Shown here: positions 1-9,148 of the stretch, piece after piece
Numbering within the stretch: the stretch's first letter is position 1
Layout: every line of letters begins with the position of its first letter
DNA from: Lachnospiraceae bacterium GAM79
GTDB taxonomy: Bacteria > Bacillota > Clostridia > Lachnospirales > Lachnospiraceae
Direction: 5' to 3'
Length of the DNA: 64,000 nucleotides
NCBI GenBank assembly: GCA_020735665.1
Contig: CP085928.1
Span: forward strand, 1,970,501-2,034,500
Notes under the pieces: generated by a model
Told to the model about the DNA's origin: nothing
The model's database searches: none
Seen by the model: only the letters and a program-made list of their open reading frames with translations
Position numbers and translations under genes: made by a program

Positions 1-2
1 TC

Positions 3-347
3 CCTGCTGAAATCTATAAGGGCATCATGAATGAATCTGCTCCTGTCGCAAACTATACCAATGAGTTAATGGCTACTCGTTTTTCTGATGTCATGTGGCT
101 GATTGAACAAATCATGTGGAAGAGTTTGGATAAGCGTGTTGCTTCATTTCTTTTAGAAGAGACCTCTATCGAAGAAACAAATGAATTGAAAATCACTCAC
201 GAAACTATCGCCAACCATCTTGGTTCCCACAGGGAAGTTATCACTCGAATGCTTCGATACTTTCAAGGCGAGGGTCTCGTCAAACTCTCCCGGGGCAAAA
301 TCACAATCCTTGATCCAAAAAGACTGGAAACACTCCAAAGGTCATAA
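3..347 (+). CDS. Crp/Fnr family regulator, C-terminal part
   Basis: The frame is open from base 3, so the gene enters from outside the window; the ATG at 27 is probably internal. The roughly 115 visible residues are the end of the dimerization helix followed by a winged helix-turn-helix (ETIANHLGSHREVITRMLRYF), the recognition-helix signature of Crp/Fnr regulators. The cyclic-nucleotide-binding-like sensor domain lies off the window, so the signal cannot be read. It points toward the convergent CoA-disulfide reductase/rhodanese/thioredoxin cluster, with a hairpin between them. A role in controlling that redox/sulfur cluster is an inference from position. Confidence 0.85.
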   Translation, partial: PAEIYKGIMNESAPVANYTNELMATRFSDVMWLIEQIMWKSLDKRVASFLLEETSIEETNELKITHETIANHLGSHREVITRMLRYFQGEGLVKLSRGKITILDPKRLETLQRS

Positions 348-370
348 AACTGTTTTTCTGTAACATATAA

Positions 371-430
371 AGAAGAATCCTCCATTTATCAGAATTATGA
401 AAGTCATTCTAATAAATGGGGGATCTTTTT
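371..430. terminator. Bidirectional intrinsic terminator between convergent genes
   Basis: The arms ATCCTCCATTTAT and ATAAATGGGGGAT flank an inner AGAAT/ATTCT pair and are followed by a T-run on the plus strand. It lies between the Crp/Fnr stop and the CoA-disulfide reductase stop, so it can serve both. Confidence 0.75.
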
Positions 431-468
431 ATGCTATAAGAAAATTATAAAAATATCGTGATTATTTT

Positions 469-2160
469 TTAATAATCCATACCACATGCATATGCCCTTT
501 CAATCAGCGCACGGTCATTGACCACTGCATCATAGAATCGGAATCCGCCAGAGAAATTATACGTTTCATAACCGTTTCCTTCCAGAATACGGCTCGCAAT
601 ATAACTGCGCAGACCACTCTGGCATATCAGATACACAGGCTTTCCTTTCTCAATTTCACTAATTCGTTCTCTCAGTTCATCTACAGGTATGTTTTTGAAT
701 CCATCTATATGCCCCCTGCTGAATTCACCTACAGTTCTCACATCTAGCAACTCCACATCTTTATCTTTAGAAATCTTGTCCATATCTTCCAAATGCCATT
801 GCTTTAATGTCCCTTTTGCAATATTGTCTATCATAAATCCAGCCATGTTTACCGGATCCTTAGCAGAAGAATAAGGTGGTGCATATGCCAGATCCAGATC
901 TTTCAACTGGGTTGCATTCAGCCCCGCATGAATTGCTGTTGCCAGCACATCAATACGTTTATCAACTCCTTCATATCCAATAATCTGAGCGCCAAGCAAA
1001 CGATAGCTTTCTTTTTCAAAAACCACCTTCATGGTCATCACTTTTCCACCAGGATAGTAACCGGCATGACTCATAGGAGAAAGAATTACTGTATCTACCT
1101 CTAATCCTGACTTTTTGGCATTGGTTTCATTGATACCTGTAGTGGCTGCTATCATATCAAACACTTTTATAACGGAGCTTCCCTGACTGCCCAGGTAACG
1201 ACTATCACCGCCACAAATATTATCAGCGATGATTCTGCCCTGTTTATTGGCCGGTCCTGCCAAAGAAATCAGCGCATCATTACCCGTAACATAATGTTTT
1301 ACCTGAACTGCATCACCTGCAGCATAAATATCCGGTACAGAGGTTTCCATTCTGTCATTCACTACAATACTTTCCTTGATGCCAAGTTCCAGACCGGCTT
1401 CTTTTGCTAATACTGTGTCTGGTGTGACTCCGATTGCCAGAACTACCATATCAGCCTGAAGGGATGGATTATCTTTCAACAGAACCTCCACTCCGTTGTC
1501 ATTTCCTTTAAATCCTTCTACTGTATAGCCCAGTATCAGTTTTATCCCATGCTTTCTCATTTCATTATGGATCATGGATGCCATATCCGGGTCAAAAGGG
1601 TTCATCAGCTGCTTAGGCCCCTGGACAATCGTAACATCCATGCCAAGCTCCCTCAAATTTTCTGCCAGTTCCAGACCAATAAAACCGCCACCTGCCAATA
1701 CAGCCGATTTTGGATGATTCTTATTTATATATTCCTTTATCCGAAAAGTGTCTTCTACAGTACGAAGTGTAAAAAGTTTATCAATACCTACTCCGGGAAG
1801 TCTCGGCTGTGTAGGCTTTGCACCTGGAGATAGGATTAGCTTATCATAGTTTTCTTCAAATATTTCACCGTTTTCTAAATTCTTCACTGAAACAGTTTTA
1901 CATTCGGGATGTATTGAGATAACTTCATGATGAATTTTCATGTTAATACGGAAGCGTTTAAAAAAACTCTCTGGTGTCTGTAGTGTAAGTGCTTCCGGAT
2001 CTGTAATCACGTCTCCAATATAATATGGAAGCCCACAATTCGCATAGGATATGTATCCGGATCTTTCATACACAGTAATTTCTGCATGTTCATCCAGTCT
2101 GCGTATTCTTGCTGCGGCTGTAGCTCCTCCTGCTACACCTCCTACGATTATTACCTTCAT
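469..2160 (-). CDS. CoA-disulfide reductase / persulfide reductase with C-terminal rhodanese domain
   Basis: Flavoprotein of about 563 residues. The N-terminus has the FAD dinucleotide fold (MKVIIVGGVAGGATAAARIR) and the redox-active single cysteine in SYANCGLPYYIGD, as in CoA-disulfide reductases and NADH oxidases. A second Rossmann motif (AVLAGGGFIGLELAENL) binds NAD(P)H. The last ~90 residues form a rhodanese domain with active-site loop CQSGLRS. This fusion (CoADR-RHD) is known to reduce CoA-disulfide or CoA-persulfide. The start is the ATG at 2160, preceded by GGAAAGGTGG; a longer frame to 2199 would run into the upstream gene. It lies one base from the rhodanese stop, suggesting one transcript with it and thioredoxin. 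Confidence 0.88.
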   Translation of the reverse strand: MKVIIVGGVAGGATAAARIRRLDEHAEITVYERSGYISYANCGLPYYIGDVITDPEALTLQTPESFFKRFRINMKIHHEVISIHPECKTVSVKNLENGEIFEENYDKLILSPGAKPTQPRLPGVGIDKLFTLRTVEDTFRIKEYINKNHPKSAVLAGGGFIGLELAENLRELGMDVTIVQGPKQLMNPFDPDMASMIHNEMRKHGIKLILGYTVEGFKGNDNGVEVLLKDNPSLQADMVVLAIGVTPDTVLAKEAGLELGIKESIVVNDRMETSVPDIYAAGDAVQVKHYVTGNDALISLAGPANKQGRIIADNICGGDSRYLGSQGSSVIKVFDMIAATTGINETNAKKSGLEVDTVILSPMSHAGYYPGGKVMTMKVVFEKESYRLLGAQIIGYEGVDKRIDVLATAIHAGLNATQLKDLDLAYAPPYSSAKDPVNMAGFMIDNIAKGTLKQWHLEDMDKISKDKDVELLDVRTVGEFSRGHIDGFKNIPVDELRERISEIEKGKPVYLICQSGLRSYIASRILEGNGYETYNFSGGFRFYDAVVNDRALIERAYACGMDY

Positions 2161-2161
2161 C

Positions 2162-2482
2162 TTATTTTTCCACCTTTCCTGAGTAAGCTGCAATGCCACC
2201 GATATTATTTACTTTAGAATATCCCATTCGTTGCAACATCCCAGTTGCCTGACGGCTCCGGGAACCGGAATAACAGTATACAAACAGAGGGATATCCTTA
2301 TTCTTCGCTACAGAAACAATATTGTCTAGTTGCTGCAACGGCACATTTTTACTTTCTGGTATATGTCCTTCCTGATATTCCTGCGGAGTACGGACATCCA
2401 GCAGAACTGCACCAGCAGTCCTTTTATATCCTTCTATGCCTTGATTAATATTCGACTGTTTAAAGAAATTAAAAAATCCCAT
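2162..2482 (-). CDS. Single-domain rhodanese-like sulfurtransferase
   Basis: About 106 residues with the rhodanese fold markers LLDVRTPQEYQEGHIPESKN and the active-site loop CYSGSRS, whose cysteine would carry the persulfide. I chose the ATG at 2482 (GAGAGGTG 7 bases upstream) over a GTG two codons earlier. The gene sits between thioredoxin and the CoADR-rhodanese fusion, and all three probably share a message. The likely role is passing sulfane sulfur in persulfide metabolism; the actual donor and acceptor cannot be read from sequence. Confidence 0.85.
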   Translation of the reverse strand: MGFFNFFKQSNINQGIEGYKRTAGAVLLDVRTPQEYQEGHIPESKNVPLQQLDNIVSVAKNKDIPLFVYCYSGSRSRQATGMLQRMGYSKVNNIGGIAAYSGKVEK

Positions 2483-2494
2483 TAGCACACCTCT

Positions 2495-2800
2495 CTAAAG
2501 CATTTCTAAAATCGCATTCTTAGATCTCGCCCCTGAAACCTGCTGTACAATCTTCCCATTCTTCATAACCACTAAAGTCGGAATGCTCATAATACTGAAC
2601 TTATTTGCCAGTTCAGGCTCTTCATCTACATTAATCTTTCCAACTTTAATATCCCTACGCTCACCTGCAATCTCCTCTACAATAGGTACTACCATACGGC
2701 AAGGCGCACACCAAGATGCCCAAAAATCTAAAAGAACGGTTTTATCGGAATTCAGTACTTCGTTCTCAAAATTATTTTTATTGATATTAATAGCAGACAT
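2495..2800 (-). CDS. trxA: Thioredoxin
   Basis: A full-length 101-residue thioredoxin fold with the redox-active pair in FWASWCAPCRMV and the cis-proline region SIPTLVVMKNGK. The active site is WCAPC rather than the commonest WCGPC, which is frequent in Clostridia. Strong ribosome site (AAGGAGG) upstream. It leads the minus-strand sulfur/redox operon with rhodanese and CoA-disulfide reductase, so a role in reducing disulfides or persulfides made by those enzymes is plausible. Confidence 0.92.
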   Translation of the reverse strand: MSAININKNNFENEVLNSDKTVLLDFWASWCAPCRMVVPIVEEIAGERRDIKVGKINVDEEPELANKFSIMSIPTLVVMKNGKIVQQVSGARSKNAILEML

Positions 2801-2892
2801 TTTACAGTCCTCCTTATCTTTTTCTTTTTGTAGCTTTATTATAGTCTTAATTTCATTTGTTTTCCGTGATTACATCACCATACAACATTAAA

Positions 2893-3120
2893 TTAACTTC
2901 TTGCCATACCATCTACACTTAATATAACACCTGTAATGTAACTCGCCTCATCTGAAGCAAGAAACACAAACGCATTGGCAATATCTTCTGGCTGTCCAAG
3001 ACGACGCAATGGAATTCTTTCAATCATAGGTTCGATAACTTCCTTTGGCACAGCTTTCATCATATCAGTTTCTGTAATCCCAGGTGCAACAGCATTAACA
3101 CGAATACCTTTGCTGGGATA
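2893..3120 (-). pseudogene. Truncated FabG-like short-chain dehydrogenase, C-terminal 75 codons
   Basis: Read on the minus strand this gives the end of a 3-oxoacyl-ACP reductase-type SDR: GIRVNAVAPGITETDMM, then RLGQPEDIANAFVFLASDEA and the terminal ITGVILSVDG. The Rossmann glycine motif and most of the Ser-Tyr-Lys active site are missing; the sequence changes abruptly at about 3120 into a Maff2-like fragment. This is a deletion or insertion scar, not a working enzyme. Confidence 0.85.
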
Positions 3121-3194
3121 AGGTCCTTAAGTTTTGGTACAAGAAGCGCACCAATCAGCATAACACCGGCACCCGCCATAAACTGTTTCATACC
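3121..3194 (-). pseudogene. C-terminal fragment of Maff2 (conjugative element membrane protein)
   Basis: The minus-strand translation GMKQFMAGAGVMLIGALLVP continuing KLKDL matches the usual C-terminal half of Maff2 proteins. The matching N-terminal half, ending LLEGYGNDNPGAN, is at 22729-22989 on the same strand. The two halves bracket the serine-recombinase elements, so the intervening 19.5 kb was probably inserted into one maff2 gene. The 3' end is itself cut by the junction with the fabG fragment. Confidence 0.7.
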
Positions 3195-3283
3195 AAAATA
3201 GGTGTAAAACTCTGCTCGATGGCGGGCGGCGGCGTGTCAAGAAATTTATGGAATTTTTTTAGAACCGCCCCGGCGGGAACAGG

Positions 3284-4948
3284 TCAGGCCGTGACCTGTT
3301 CCACCTCCGGGATGGGTTTGAGATTAAAATGAATTTCAATAGAAATGTGTCGTGTCTTATCGCTGTCGATGTGTTCATGGACAACGATTTCTTTAATCAG
3401 ACGGTTGAGGGTGGCAGCGTCCAGCTCCGTGATGTCGGCGTATTCCTGAATGGCGTCCACCCATTGCTTGGCGTCCACGGCAAGGCGGATTTCATCAGCC
3501 AGCTTCCTGCGCCCCTGTTCAACCCGTTCCTTTAGTTCAGCCTGTTCCTTCTGCGTCTTATCCAGCATGAGATTGAAGTTTGCTTCGCTGATACGTCCGG
3601 CAACCATGTCCTCATAGAGCCGCAGCACCATTTTTTCCAGTACCTCAATCCGTTCCTCGTGCTTCGTCAGGGAACGCTCCAACGCTTCCCGCTGGCCTTT
3701 CTGCTCGGCTTCACAGGTGTTGGTAAGCCGTCCGGCAACAGCTTCCCCGTCCATCAGGGCGGCCTTCGCACATTCCCGGATTTTGTTCAGCACAAGGCGG
3801 TAAAGGGTTTCGTACTCCACACGGTGCTGGGTACAGTGCTGTTTCCCATAGGCATTATAGGTCTTACAGGAATAAATCTGCTTCGGGTGCTTGTCGTTGG
3901 TGTAGCGGATAGTCAGTGATTTCCCACACTCGCCACATTTGAGAAGCCCCGCAAACAGGCTGATTTCCCCGGTCTGGCGGGAACGCTGCCGGGATTTCAG
4001 CTTGTCCTGCACGATGTCAAAGCTCTTGCGGTCAACAATCGGCTCATGCCGTTCCTCCACCACAATCCAGTCCTGCGGCTTTTTTTCCCCGATGGTGCCG
4101 ATTTTGAAGCGGTAGTCCTTCTTCTGGGAAGCGATAGCCCCGGTATAGACGGGATTCATCAGGATGTCCTTGATTACCGAAAAATCCCACATATACCGCC
4201 CGTTTACCGGGTCTTTCTTTTCCCATTTAGTGCGGACATTGCGGAAGCCCCGTTCCCGGTTCCACCATGTAGGGCAAGGCACCTTCTGTTCTTCCAGCCT
4301 GCGCCGGATAAAGTTCGGGCCGTGTCCTTCCAGCGCCCAGCGGAAGATTTGCCGGACAATGGGGGCGGTTTCCTCGTCCACCAGCAGATGGTTTTTGTCC
4401 TCCGGGTCTTTCTGATACCCGAAAGGGGCGATACAGCCGGTAAACTGGCCTTGCTGGGCTTTCAGAAGGTAAGAGGAATGTACCTTCTTGGAAATATCCT
4501 TGCTGTACATCTCGTTGAGGATGTTCTTGAACGGCGCAATGTCGTTATTCTCCCGCATGGTGTCGATACCGTCATTCATGGCGATATAGCGGACGCCGTG
4601 GCGGGGAAAGAAGTCCTCAATGAGTGTGCCGGTCTGCAAATAATTTCTGCCCAACCTCGATAAATCTTTCGTTATGACAAGGTTTATCTGCCTGCGCTCG
4701 ATGGCTTTGAGCATCCGTTTCAGGTCGGGGCGCTCCATGTTCAGCCCCGTGTAGCCATCGTCCTGATAGACTGCCACAACCTCCCATCCCTGCTTTTCGC
4801 AGTATTTTTCCAGCATATCCCGCTGGTTGGCAATACTGGCGCTCTCCCCGTCAAGGTCATCGTCTTTGGAAAGCCTGCAATAGATGGCTGCCCGGAAGCT
4901 GCCTGCCAGTATTGCGTCCATGTCTGTATATTCATATCCGTTCATCAT
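3284..4948 (-). CDS. Large serine recombinase (site-specific integrase/excisionase)
   Basis: 554 residues. The N-terminal resolvase domain has the nucleophile serine in AAIYCRLSKDD and the conserved [16 protein letters not shown] recombinase domain follows, then a zinc ribbon (LKCGECGKSLT ... YSCKTYNAYGKQHC) and a C-terminal coiled coil (about residues 400-480). This is the TnpX/TndX-like family that excises and integrates Tn4451-type elements through a circular intermediate. It is the last gene before the element edge near 3.2 kb, the usual place for such an integrase. The frame is intact, unlike the relative at 13.7-15.3 kb. It probably acts on the maff2 target. Confidence 0.9.
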   Translation of the reverse strand: MMNGYEYTDMDAILAGSFRAAIYCRLSKDDDLDGESASIANQRDMLEKYCEKQGWEVVAVYQDDGYTGLNMERPDLKRMLKAIERRQINLVITKDLSRLGRNYLQTGTLIEDFFPRHGVRYIAMNDGIDTMRENNDIAPFKNILNEMYSKDISKKVHSSYLLKAQQGQFTGCIAPFGYQKDPEDKNHLLVDEETAPIVRQIFRWALEGHGPNFIRRRLEEQKVPCPTWWNRERGFRNVRTKWEKKDPVNGRYMWDFSVIKDILMNPVYTGAIASQKKDYRFKIGTIGEKKPQDWIVVEERHEPIVDRKSFDIVQDKLKSRQRSRQTGEISLFAGLLKCGECGKSLTIRYTNDKHPKQIYSCKTYNAYGKQHCTQHRVEYETLYRLVLNKIRECAKAALMDGEAVAGRLTNTCEAEQKGQREALERSLTKHEERIEVLEKMVLRLYEDMVAGRISEANFNLMLDKTQKEQAELKERVEQGRRKLADEIRLAVDAKQWVDAIQEYADITELDAATLNRLIKEIVVHEHIDSDKTRHISIEIHFNLKPIPEVEQVTA

Positions 4949-4954
4949 AACCGT

Positions 4955-5152
4955 TTACCCGCACAATCCAGACGGAACACGGTTCTTCTGAACCTCATCC
5001 TTATTATACTCTAAATCTTGTGTTTTCGCAAGATTTTCTTTGCTGGTATTCTGCCCATATTTTTGGGCAATCAGGCTCACAAAGACGTCTGTGGCGTCCA
5101 GTTCGCCGTCAAAAACTGTGGTAACATGAATCTCTGTTTTCGTTTTTGCCAT
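4955..5152 (-). CDS. TnpW-like small protein next to serine recombinase
   Basis: 65 residues beginning MAKTKTEIHVTTVFDGELDA; the KTEIHVTTVFDG stretch resembles the TnpW family, short proteins of Tn4451-type elements with unknown function. A good ribosome site (GGAGGATAACTGCCT) precedes the ATG. It is 6 bases upstream of the recombinase, so they are co-transcribed. Two more TnpW-type genes occur at 15.4 and 24.7 kb in comparable positions; this one is the most diverged, so the family call is moderate. Confidence 0.6.
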   Translation of the reverse strand: MAKTKTEIHVTTVFDGELDATDVFVSLIAQKYGQNTSKENLAKTQDLEYNKDEVQKNRVPSGLCG

Positions 5153-5194
5153 AGGCAGTTATCCTCCATAATAGAATAAGCCAGACAAGGAGAA

Positions 5195-5386
5195 GGTCGG
5201 CAACGAAGTCCGGCAACGGGCTTCAAAAAACCTGAAAACTATCTCTGTCTGGCAGTTTGGCTCTTATTTTTATTTTCTTTTATTTTTCTGTTGTTTTGGT
5301 TGCTGATAAGGGGAAAAGCCCGCAGTTACGGGGGGTTTCCCGGCAACCGGCTCGGCAACGGGAGTGCAACAGGGTCGGCAACCGGC
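5195..5386. repeat. GGCAAC iterons, candidate element replication origin
   Basis: Copies of (C)GGCAAC start at 5199, 5212, 5342, 5354 and 5377, with a variant TGCAAC at 5365. They form a pair (13 bp apart), an AT-rich stretch of about 100 bp, and a quartet spaced 12, 11 and 12 bp that ends 13 bp before the VirE stop codon. The same 2+4 plan with GACAAC occurs at 24941-25147. Iterons plus an AT-rich tract next to a replication gene are typical of an origin; function is inferred. Confidence 0.6.
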
Positions 5387-5394
5387 TGCATTTT

Positions 5395-6789
5395 TCAGAA
5401 GGGAAGCTCCATCTGTTCCGTGACTTCCTCAAATCCTTCCGGGATTTTTTCAGCTCCGTTGCTGATGTCCGTTGCTTTCGTTTCACGCTCCCAGCCCTTT
5501 TGCCTGCCGTATTCCGGGAACACACGGGGGTTGGAAAAGTAATTCCAGCCCGTCACGCAATGGTTCATGATGTCGTTGACTTCCCGGATTTCCCATTGCT
5601 TCGGCTCGTCAAAGGGGTGGTTCAGGGCTTCCTTGAAAAGCTGCTTGGAACACACCATGCCGCCGGTATAGCGGTCAAGGTATGCCTGTATCATCCCGGC
5701 CTTGGTGTCCTCCGGCATGAAATCCCGCTGGTGTTCTTTGAGATAGCGCACCATTTCCGGGCTGAAAGACAGCTTAAAATCCCCGCTGCGGTAAACCGTC
5801 ATGGCTTCTGCCCAGACCTGTGCAAGATAGGCTCTGGAAGCGGCTTCGTCCTCCAAAATGTGAACCTCGGCCTGTTCCGGGTACACCATGACCGGCAGGA
5901 AGCGCCGGTTGCCGGAACGGTCAAGGGGCAGGAAGTCAAGGGCATTGGAAGTGCCGCCGAACACACATTGCCGCAGCCTGTCCTCCGGGTGGGTTTCGTA
6001 TGGGATTTTATAGACCTCCTTCTGTCGGCTTAAAAATGACTTGATTTCCTCAATGCTCTTGGCATTGGCGGTGGCAATCATCTCCGACATCTCGATAATC
6101 CAGTGGCCTTGCAGCTTGCGGTACACGTTATCATCATCCAGCTTCCGCAAATCATCGGAAAACCACTCGTCTTTTACTGCCAGCAGCCGGAAAAAGGTGG
6201 ATTTCCCGGCTCCCTGACCGCCCACCAGACAGAGCATGACTTCAAATTTACAGCCGGGGCAAAATGCCCGGTGGATGGCTCCCAGCAGGAACAGCCGCAG
6301 GGCTTCATAGGTGTACTGGTCGGTGTCGGCTCCCAGAAAGTGGCGCAGGCAATAGCGGATACGCTCCTGCCCATCCCATGAAAGGCCGTTCAGGTAGTCC
6401 CGGACGGGGTGGTAGCCGTTTTCATTGGCAACAATCCCGATGGCGGCGGTAATCTTTTTCTCACTGGTAAGCCCATAGGTTTCTTCCAGATACAGGAGCA
6501 GATAGTTCATATCCGTGTCCGTGATGGCGGTGCCGATGCGGTGGTAGCCGATGGGCTTTACAATGTCCACTCGCTCGGTCAGCAGATTTTTTGCGATTGC
6601 CCCGGAAAGCAGCGGGTCATTCTGAAAGACGGTCAGGCAGTTGCGGATACTGTTGCGGACGCTGCCTTTCTCGGTGCTTTCCAGCATGGCCTTTACTTCC
6701 TCAATGCTCCGGGGCGGGGCTGCTTCTTGTATGGTCTGTTCTGCGGCCTGCCGTATCTTGGGCGGCAAGCTCTGCCATTCGTCTTTCAA
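5395..6789 (-). CDS. VirE-type primase-helicase (virulence-associated E family)
   Basis: 464 residues with the VirE domain: Walker A in LVGGQGAGKSTFFRL (about residue 185), the conserved WFSDDLRKLDDDNVYRKLQG, and FGGTSNALDFLPLDRSGNRR. These ATPases act with primase domains in the replication of plasmids, phages and integrative elements. It overlaps the CHC2 zinc-finger gene by 89 bp, the same arrangement as at 25.2-27.0 kb, so the pair probably forms a split primase-helicase. Iteron-like repeats lie directly downstream of its stop codon. The start by ATG at 6789 keeps the usual family length. Confidence 0.85.
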   Translation of the reverse strand: MKDEWQSLPPKIRQAAEQTIQEAAPPRSIEEVKAMLESTEKGSVRNSIRNCLTVFQNDPLLSGAIAKNLLTERVDIVKPIGYHRIGTAITDTDMNYLLLYLEETYGLTSEKKITAAIGIVANENGYHPVRDYLNGLSWDGQERIRYCLRHFLGADTDQYTYEALRLFLLGAIHRAFCPGCKFEVMLCLVGGQGAGKSTFFRLLAVKDEWFSDDLRKLDDDNVYRKLQGHWIIEMSEMIATANAKSIEEIKSFLSRQKEVYKIPYETHPEDRLRQCVFGGTSNALDFLPLDRSGNRRFLPVMVYPEQAEVHILEDEAASRAYLAQVWAEAMTVYRSGDFKLSFSPEMVRYLKEHQRDFMPEDTKAGMIQAYLDRYTGGMVCSKQLFKEALNHPFDEPKQWEIREVNDIMNHCVTGWNYFSNPRVFPEYGRQKGWERETKATDISNGAEKIPEGFEEVTEQMELPF

Positions 6790-7342
6790 GATTGCTCACT
6801 TCCTTTCCATAGTCAACGATAAGGACTGCCCGTTCCTCCATATCCGGGGAGAGCAGCACATCCAGCAGATATTCCACATGGGATTGCTTCTGCAAGGCTT
6901 CCACAAAAAGCGGGTGCCATGCTTCTTCCGGCATCTTAGGGGCATAGTCCCGTTTCCAGCGGCGCAGAAGATGGTAATAATCGGACAGCACCCGGAAGCA
7001 GTAACGCTCCATGCGGCAAAACCGCTGTTCCGGGGTTTCCTGCCGGGGTTTGGGTTTTCTCCTGCCGGGTGGTTCCCTGTCCTCATAGGGGATGGAGAAC
7101 TCCTGCGCCAGCATGAGGGCGGCTTCCTTCGGACTGACAGCTTCCAGACGGGAAACAAAGTCAATCACATCCCCGTCTGCCTGACAGCCGAAACAGTGAA
7201 AGCGCCGGTCAACCTTCATGCTGGGGTTTTTATCAGCATGGAAGGGGCAGACACACATCCCGTTTCGTCCCACCCGGATTCCAAAATGCTCCGCAGCCTG
7301 CCGGGTGGTAACAGACTGCTTGACAGCTTTAAATACATTCAA
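6701..7342 (-). CDS. CHC2 zinc-finger primase component (TTG start)
   Basis: 213 residues. The N-terminus carries the DnaG-type zinc finger: CPFHADKNPSMKVDRRFHCFGC, with the CHC2 ligands visible. The rest is a helical region shared with the protein at 26399-27034. I place the start at TTG 7342, giving LNVFKAVKQSV aligned with MNVFAVVKENV of the relative, and a clear ribosome site CAGGAGG upstream. An upstream in-frame ATG would overlap the relaxase by 180 bp. Together with VirE downstream it would prime replication of the element. Confidence 0.8.
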   Translation of the reverse strand: MNVFKAVKQSVTTRQAAEHFGIRVGRNGMCVCPFHADKNPSMKVDRRFHCFGCQADGDVIDFVSRLEAVSPKEAALMLAQEFSIPYEDREPPGRRKPKPRQETPEQRFCRMERYCFRVLSDYYHLLRRWKRDYAPKMPEEAWHPLFVEALQKQSHVEYLLDVLLSPDMEERAVLIVDYGKEVSNLERRMAELAAQDTAGRRTDHTRSSPAPEH

Positions 7343-7406
7343 ATAAATCCTCCTGAAAATAAGAAAAGCGCCTGTCATTCTCGAAAAAGAAAATAGCAAG
7401 CGCCTA

Positions 7407-8996
7407 TTAAAGTTCCATATCCTGTTTTTTCTCTGTGCGGGGCTGCTTCCGTTTCTCGGCCTGTTCTTCCCGGATACGCTGCGTCCGGCCTTTGACTGCC
7501 TGCTGGATGGACGGTTTCTTTCCCGGCTCGGCGGTCTGGCGGTACTGTTCAGACGGAAGAACCTGATTGAGCCAGTGACGCACATCCCGGAGAATCTTCA
7601 CATCCTCCTGTAATGCGGACAACCGTTCCTTATATCCGGCAACTTCTCCGGCAAGCTGTGTCTGTTCCTCATTCAGCTTTTTAATGCTGTACTTCTTCTC
7701 CTTCAAATGCACCTTGAAATAACGGATAGCGGCATTATAGGCGTCCAGCTCGTCCCGATGGGCGGCGGCAAACTGTTCCCGTGGCTTCTTAAACCGGATG
7801 GCAGCATACTCCACATGAACCGGCTTATGGGCTTCAAAGTTGGCGATATGGGAAAGCAGGGTGTTGATTTCTTTCATACGCTGTTCTTTCGGCTTCATCT
7901 CTGCCCGGATGGAAACGGCCTGCCCGCTGACGGTATCCAGATAAGCGTCCAAACTCTGCACAGTGGACAGCTCCTTTTCCCGCAGATAGCGGATAGCTTC
8001 CATAACCTTGTTGAAATCGGCAACGCTGCCTGTAAGCTGGCCTTTGCTTGTCCAGCCTGTACGTTCCTCCCGGCGCAAATCCAGATATTTCCCCAGCAGC
8101 TCCGGCAGGGTGGGTTCCTTCGATTCCTGCAAGGCTTCCAGCAGGGCGGCTTTTTTCTCCTTCAGGTCTGCAATCCAGCCTTTCAGGTGGCGTACCATCT
8201 GCCGGATAGATTGCATAAGGGAATTGGCGGCTTTGATGTCCCGGTTCAAGTTGCCGATGTTGGTCTGTATCCCTCGTTTCTCCATCTGGCTGACTGCTGG
8301 CCCCATATGGACGGTGGGGATTTTATCAAGCCCCTGCCGTTCATAGGAACGAAGGTCAAGGCGCTCCGGGCGTCCGTTGGCTTCCAGATAGCGGTTAGCG
8401 GTAGCCGCCCAGCCCTGCCGCCAGATCTCTCCGTACTTCTGGTCGTTCCAGTCCACGGTATCCTCCTTGTGGCTTTTCCAGCTCCCGGACGGGAGCCGGA
8501 TACGCTCGCCGTTCTCGTCAAGGTCATAAACCTTCCGGCTCTTGGGAAGCCATTTCCCGTTTTCGTCCATTGCCCGCATGGTCAGCAGGATGTGGGCGTG
8601 GGGATTCCCATTCCCTTTGTCGTGGATGGCAAAATCGGCAATCATGCCTTTAGAAACAAAAAACTCCCGGCAGTAGTCCCGGATAAGGTCGGCGTGCTGT
8701 TCCGGGGGGATTTCCCTCGGTATGGCAAGCACGATTCTCCGGGCAAGCTGGGAGTTCCATTGCTTCTCGATAGCTTCGGCGGCGTTCCACAAAGTATTGC
8801 GGTCTGCATACGCTGGTGGGGCGTGGGGCGGCAGCATGATTTCTGTATGGACAATCTCGCTTTTATGGGAATAGTATTTCTGCTTCTGGTCGTACTCGGA
8901 AAACAGCCGTTCCCCACTCTGGTAGGCGGCAGACGCAACGGCTGACTGGTGGTTGCTGCGCTGGATTATTTTTATATCATGGTGTGGACAGGGCAT
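7407..8996 (-). CDS. mobL: MobA/MobL relaxase (MOBQ family)
   Basis: 529 residues. The N-terminal relaxase domain shows the HUH metal site in IHDKGNGNPHAHILLTMR and the conserved start CPHHDIKIIQRSNHQSAVASAAY with the likely catalytic tyrosine region. The C-terminal half is long coiled coil with low similarity expected. MOBQ relaxases nick the transfer origin and pilot the strand into a recipient using a coupling protein from a helper conjugative element. A candidate nic region lies at 9783-9799 upstream. The protein ends 64 bp before the CHC2 start, in one transcription unit. Confidence 0.88.
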   Translation of the reverse strand: MPCPHHDIKIIQRSNHQSAVASAAYQSGERLFSEYDQKQKYYSHKSEIVHTEIMLPPHAPPAYADRNTLWNAAEAIEKQWNSQLARRIVLAIPREIPPEQHADLIRDYCREFFVSKGMIADFAIHDKGNGNPHAHILLTMRAMDENGKWLPKSRKVYDLDENGERIRLPSGSWKSHKEDTVDWNDQKYGEIWRQGWAATANRYLEANGRPERLDLRSYERQGLDKIPTVHMGPAVSQMEKRGIQTNIGNLNRDIKAANSLMQSIRQMVRHLKGWIADLKEKKAALLEALQESKEPTLPELLGKYLDLRREERTGWTSKGQLTGSVADFNKVMEAIRYLREKELSTVQSLDAYLDTVSGQAVSIRAEMKPKEQRMKEINTLLSHIANFEAHKPVHVEYAAIRFKKPREQFAAAHRDELDAYNAAIRYFKVHLKEKKYSIKKLNEEQTQLAGEVAGYKERLSALQEDVKILRDVRHWLNQVLPSEQYRQTAEPGKKPSIQQAVKGRTQRIREEQAEKRKQPRTEKKQDMEL

Positions 8997-9148
8997 AGCG
9001 TTCCTCCTTCCTGTGGTTGATTTTGGGCAAAAGAAAAGCAGGAAACCGTTTCTGATTTCCTGCTTAGTGGTGTCGCTGGTAGGCGATTAGTATTCAGTTT
9101 TGAAGGTTCGGGTCAGGTTGGCTCGATGATGGAAAGCTGTCTAATAGC

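Noticed and set aside
5257-6033. 258-codon plus-strand frame opposite the VirE gene
   Set aside because: Antisense to a clear VirE domain and without family features; also crosses the iteron region.
7707-8945. 412-codon plus-strand frame opposite the first relaxase
   Set aside because: It mirrors the GC-rich relaxase gene, has no ribosome site and reads as a low-information sequence; a shadow frame.
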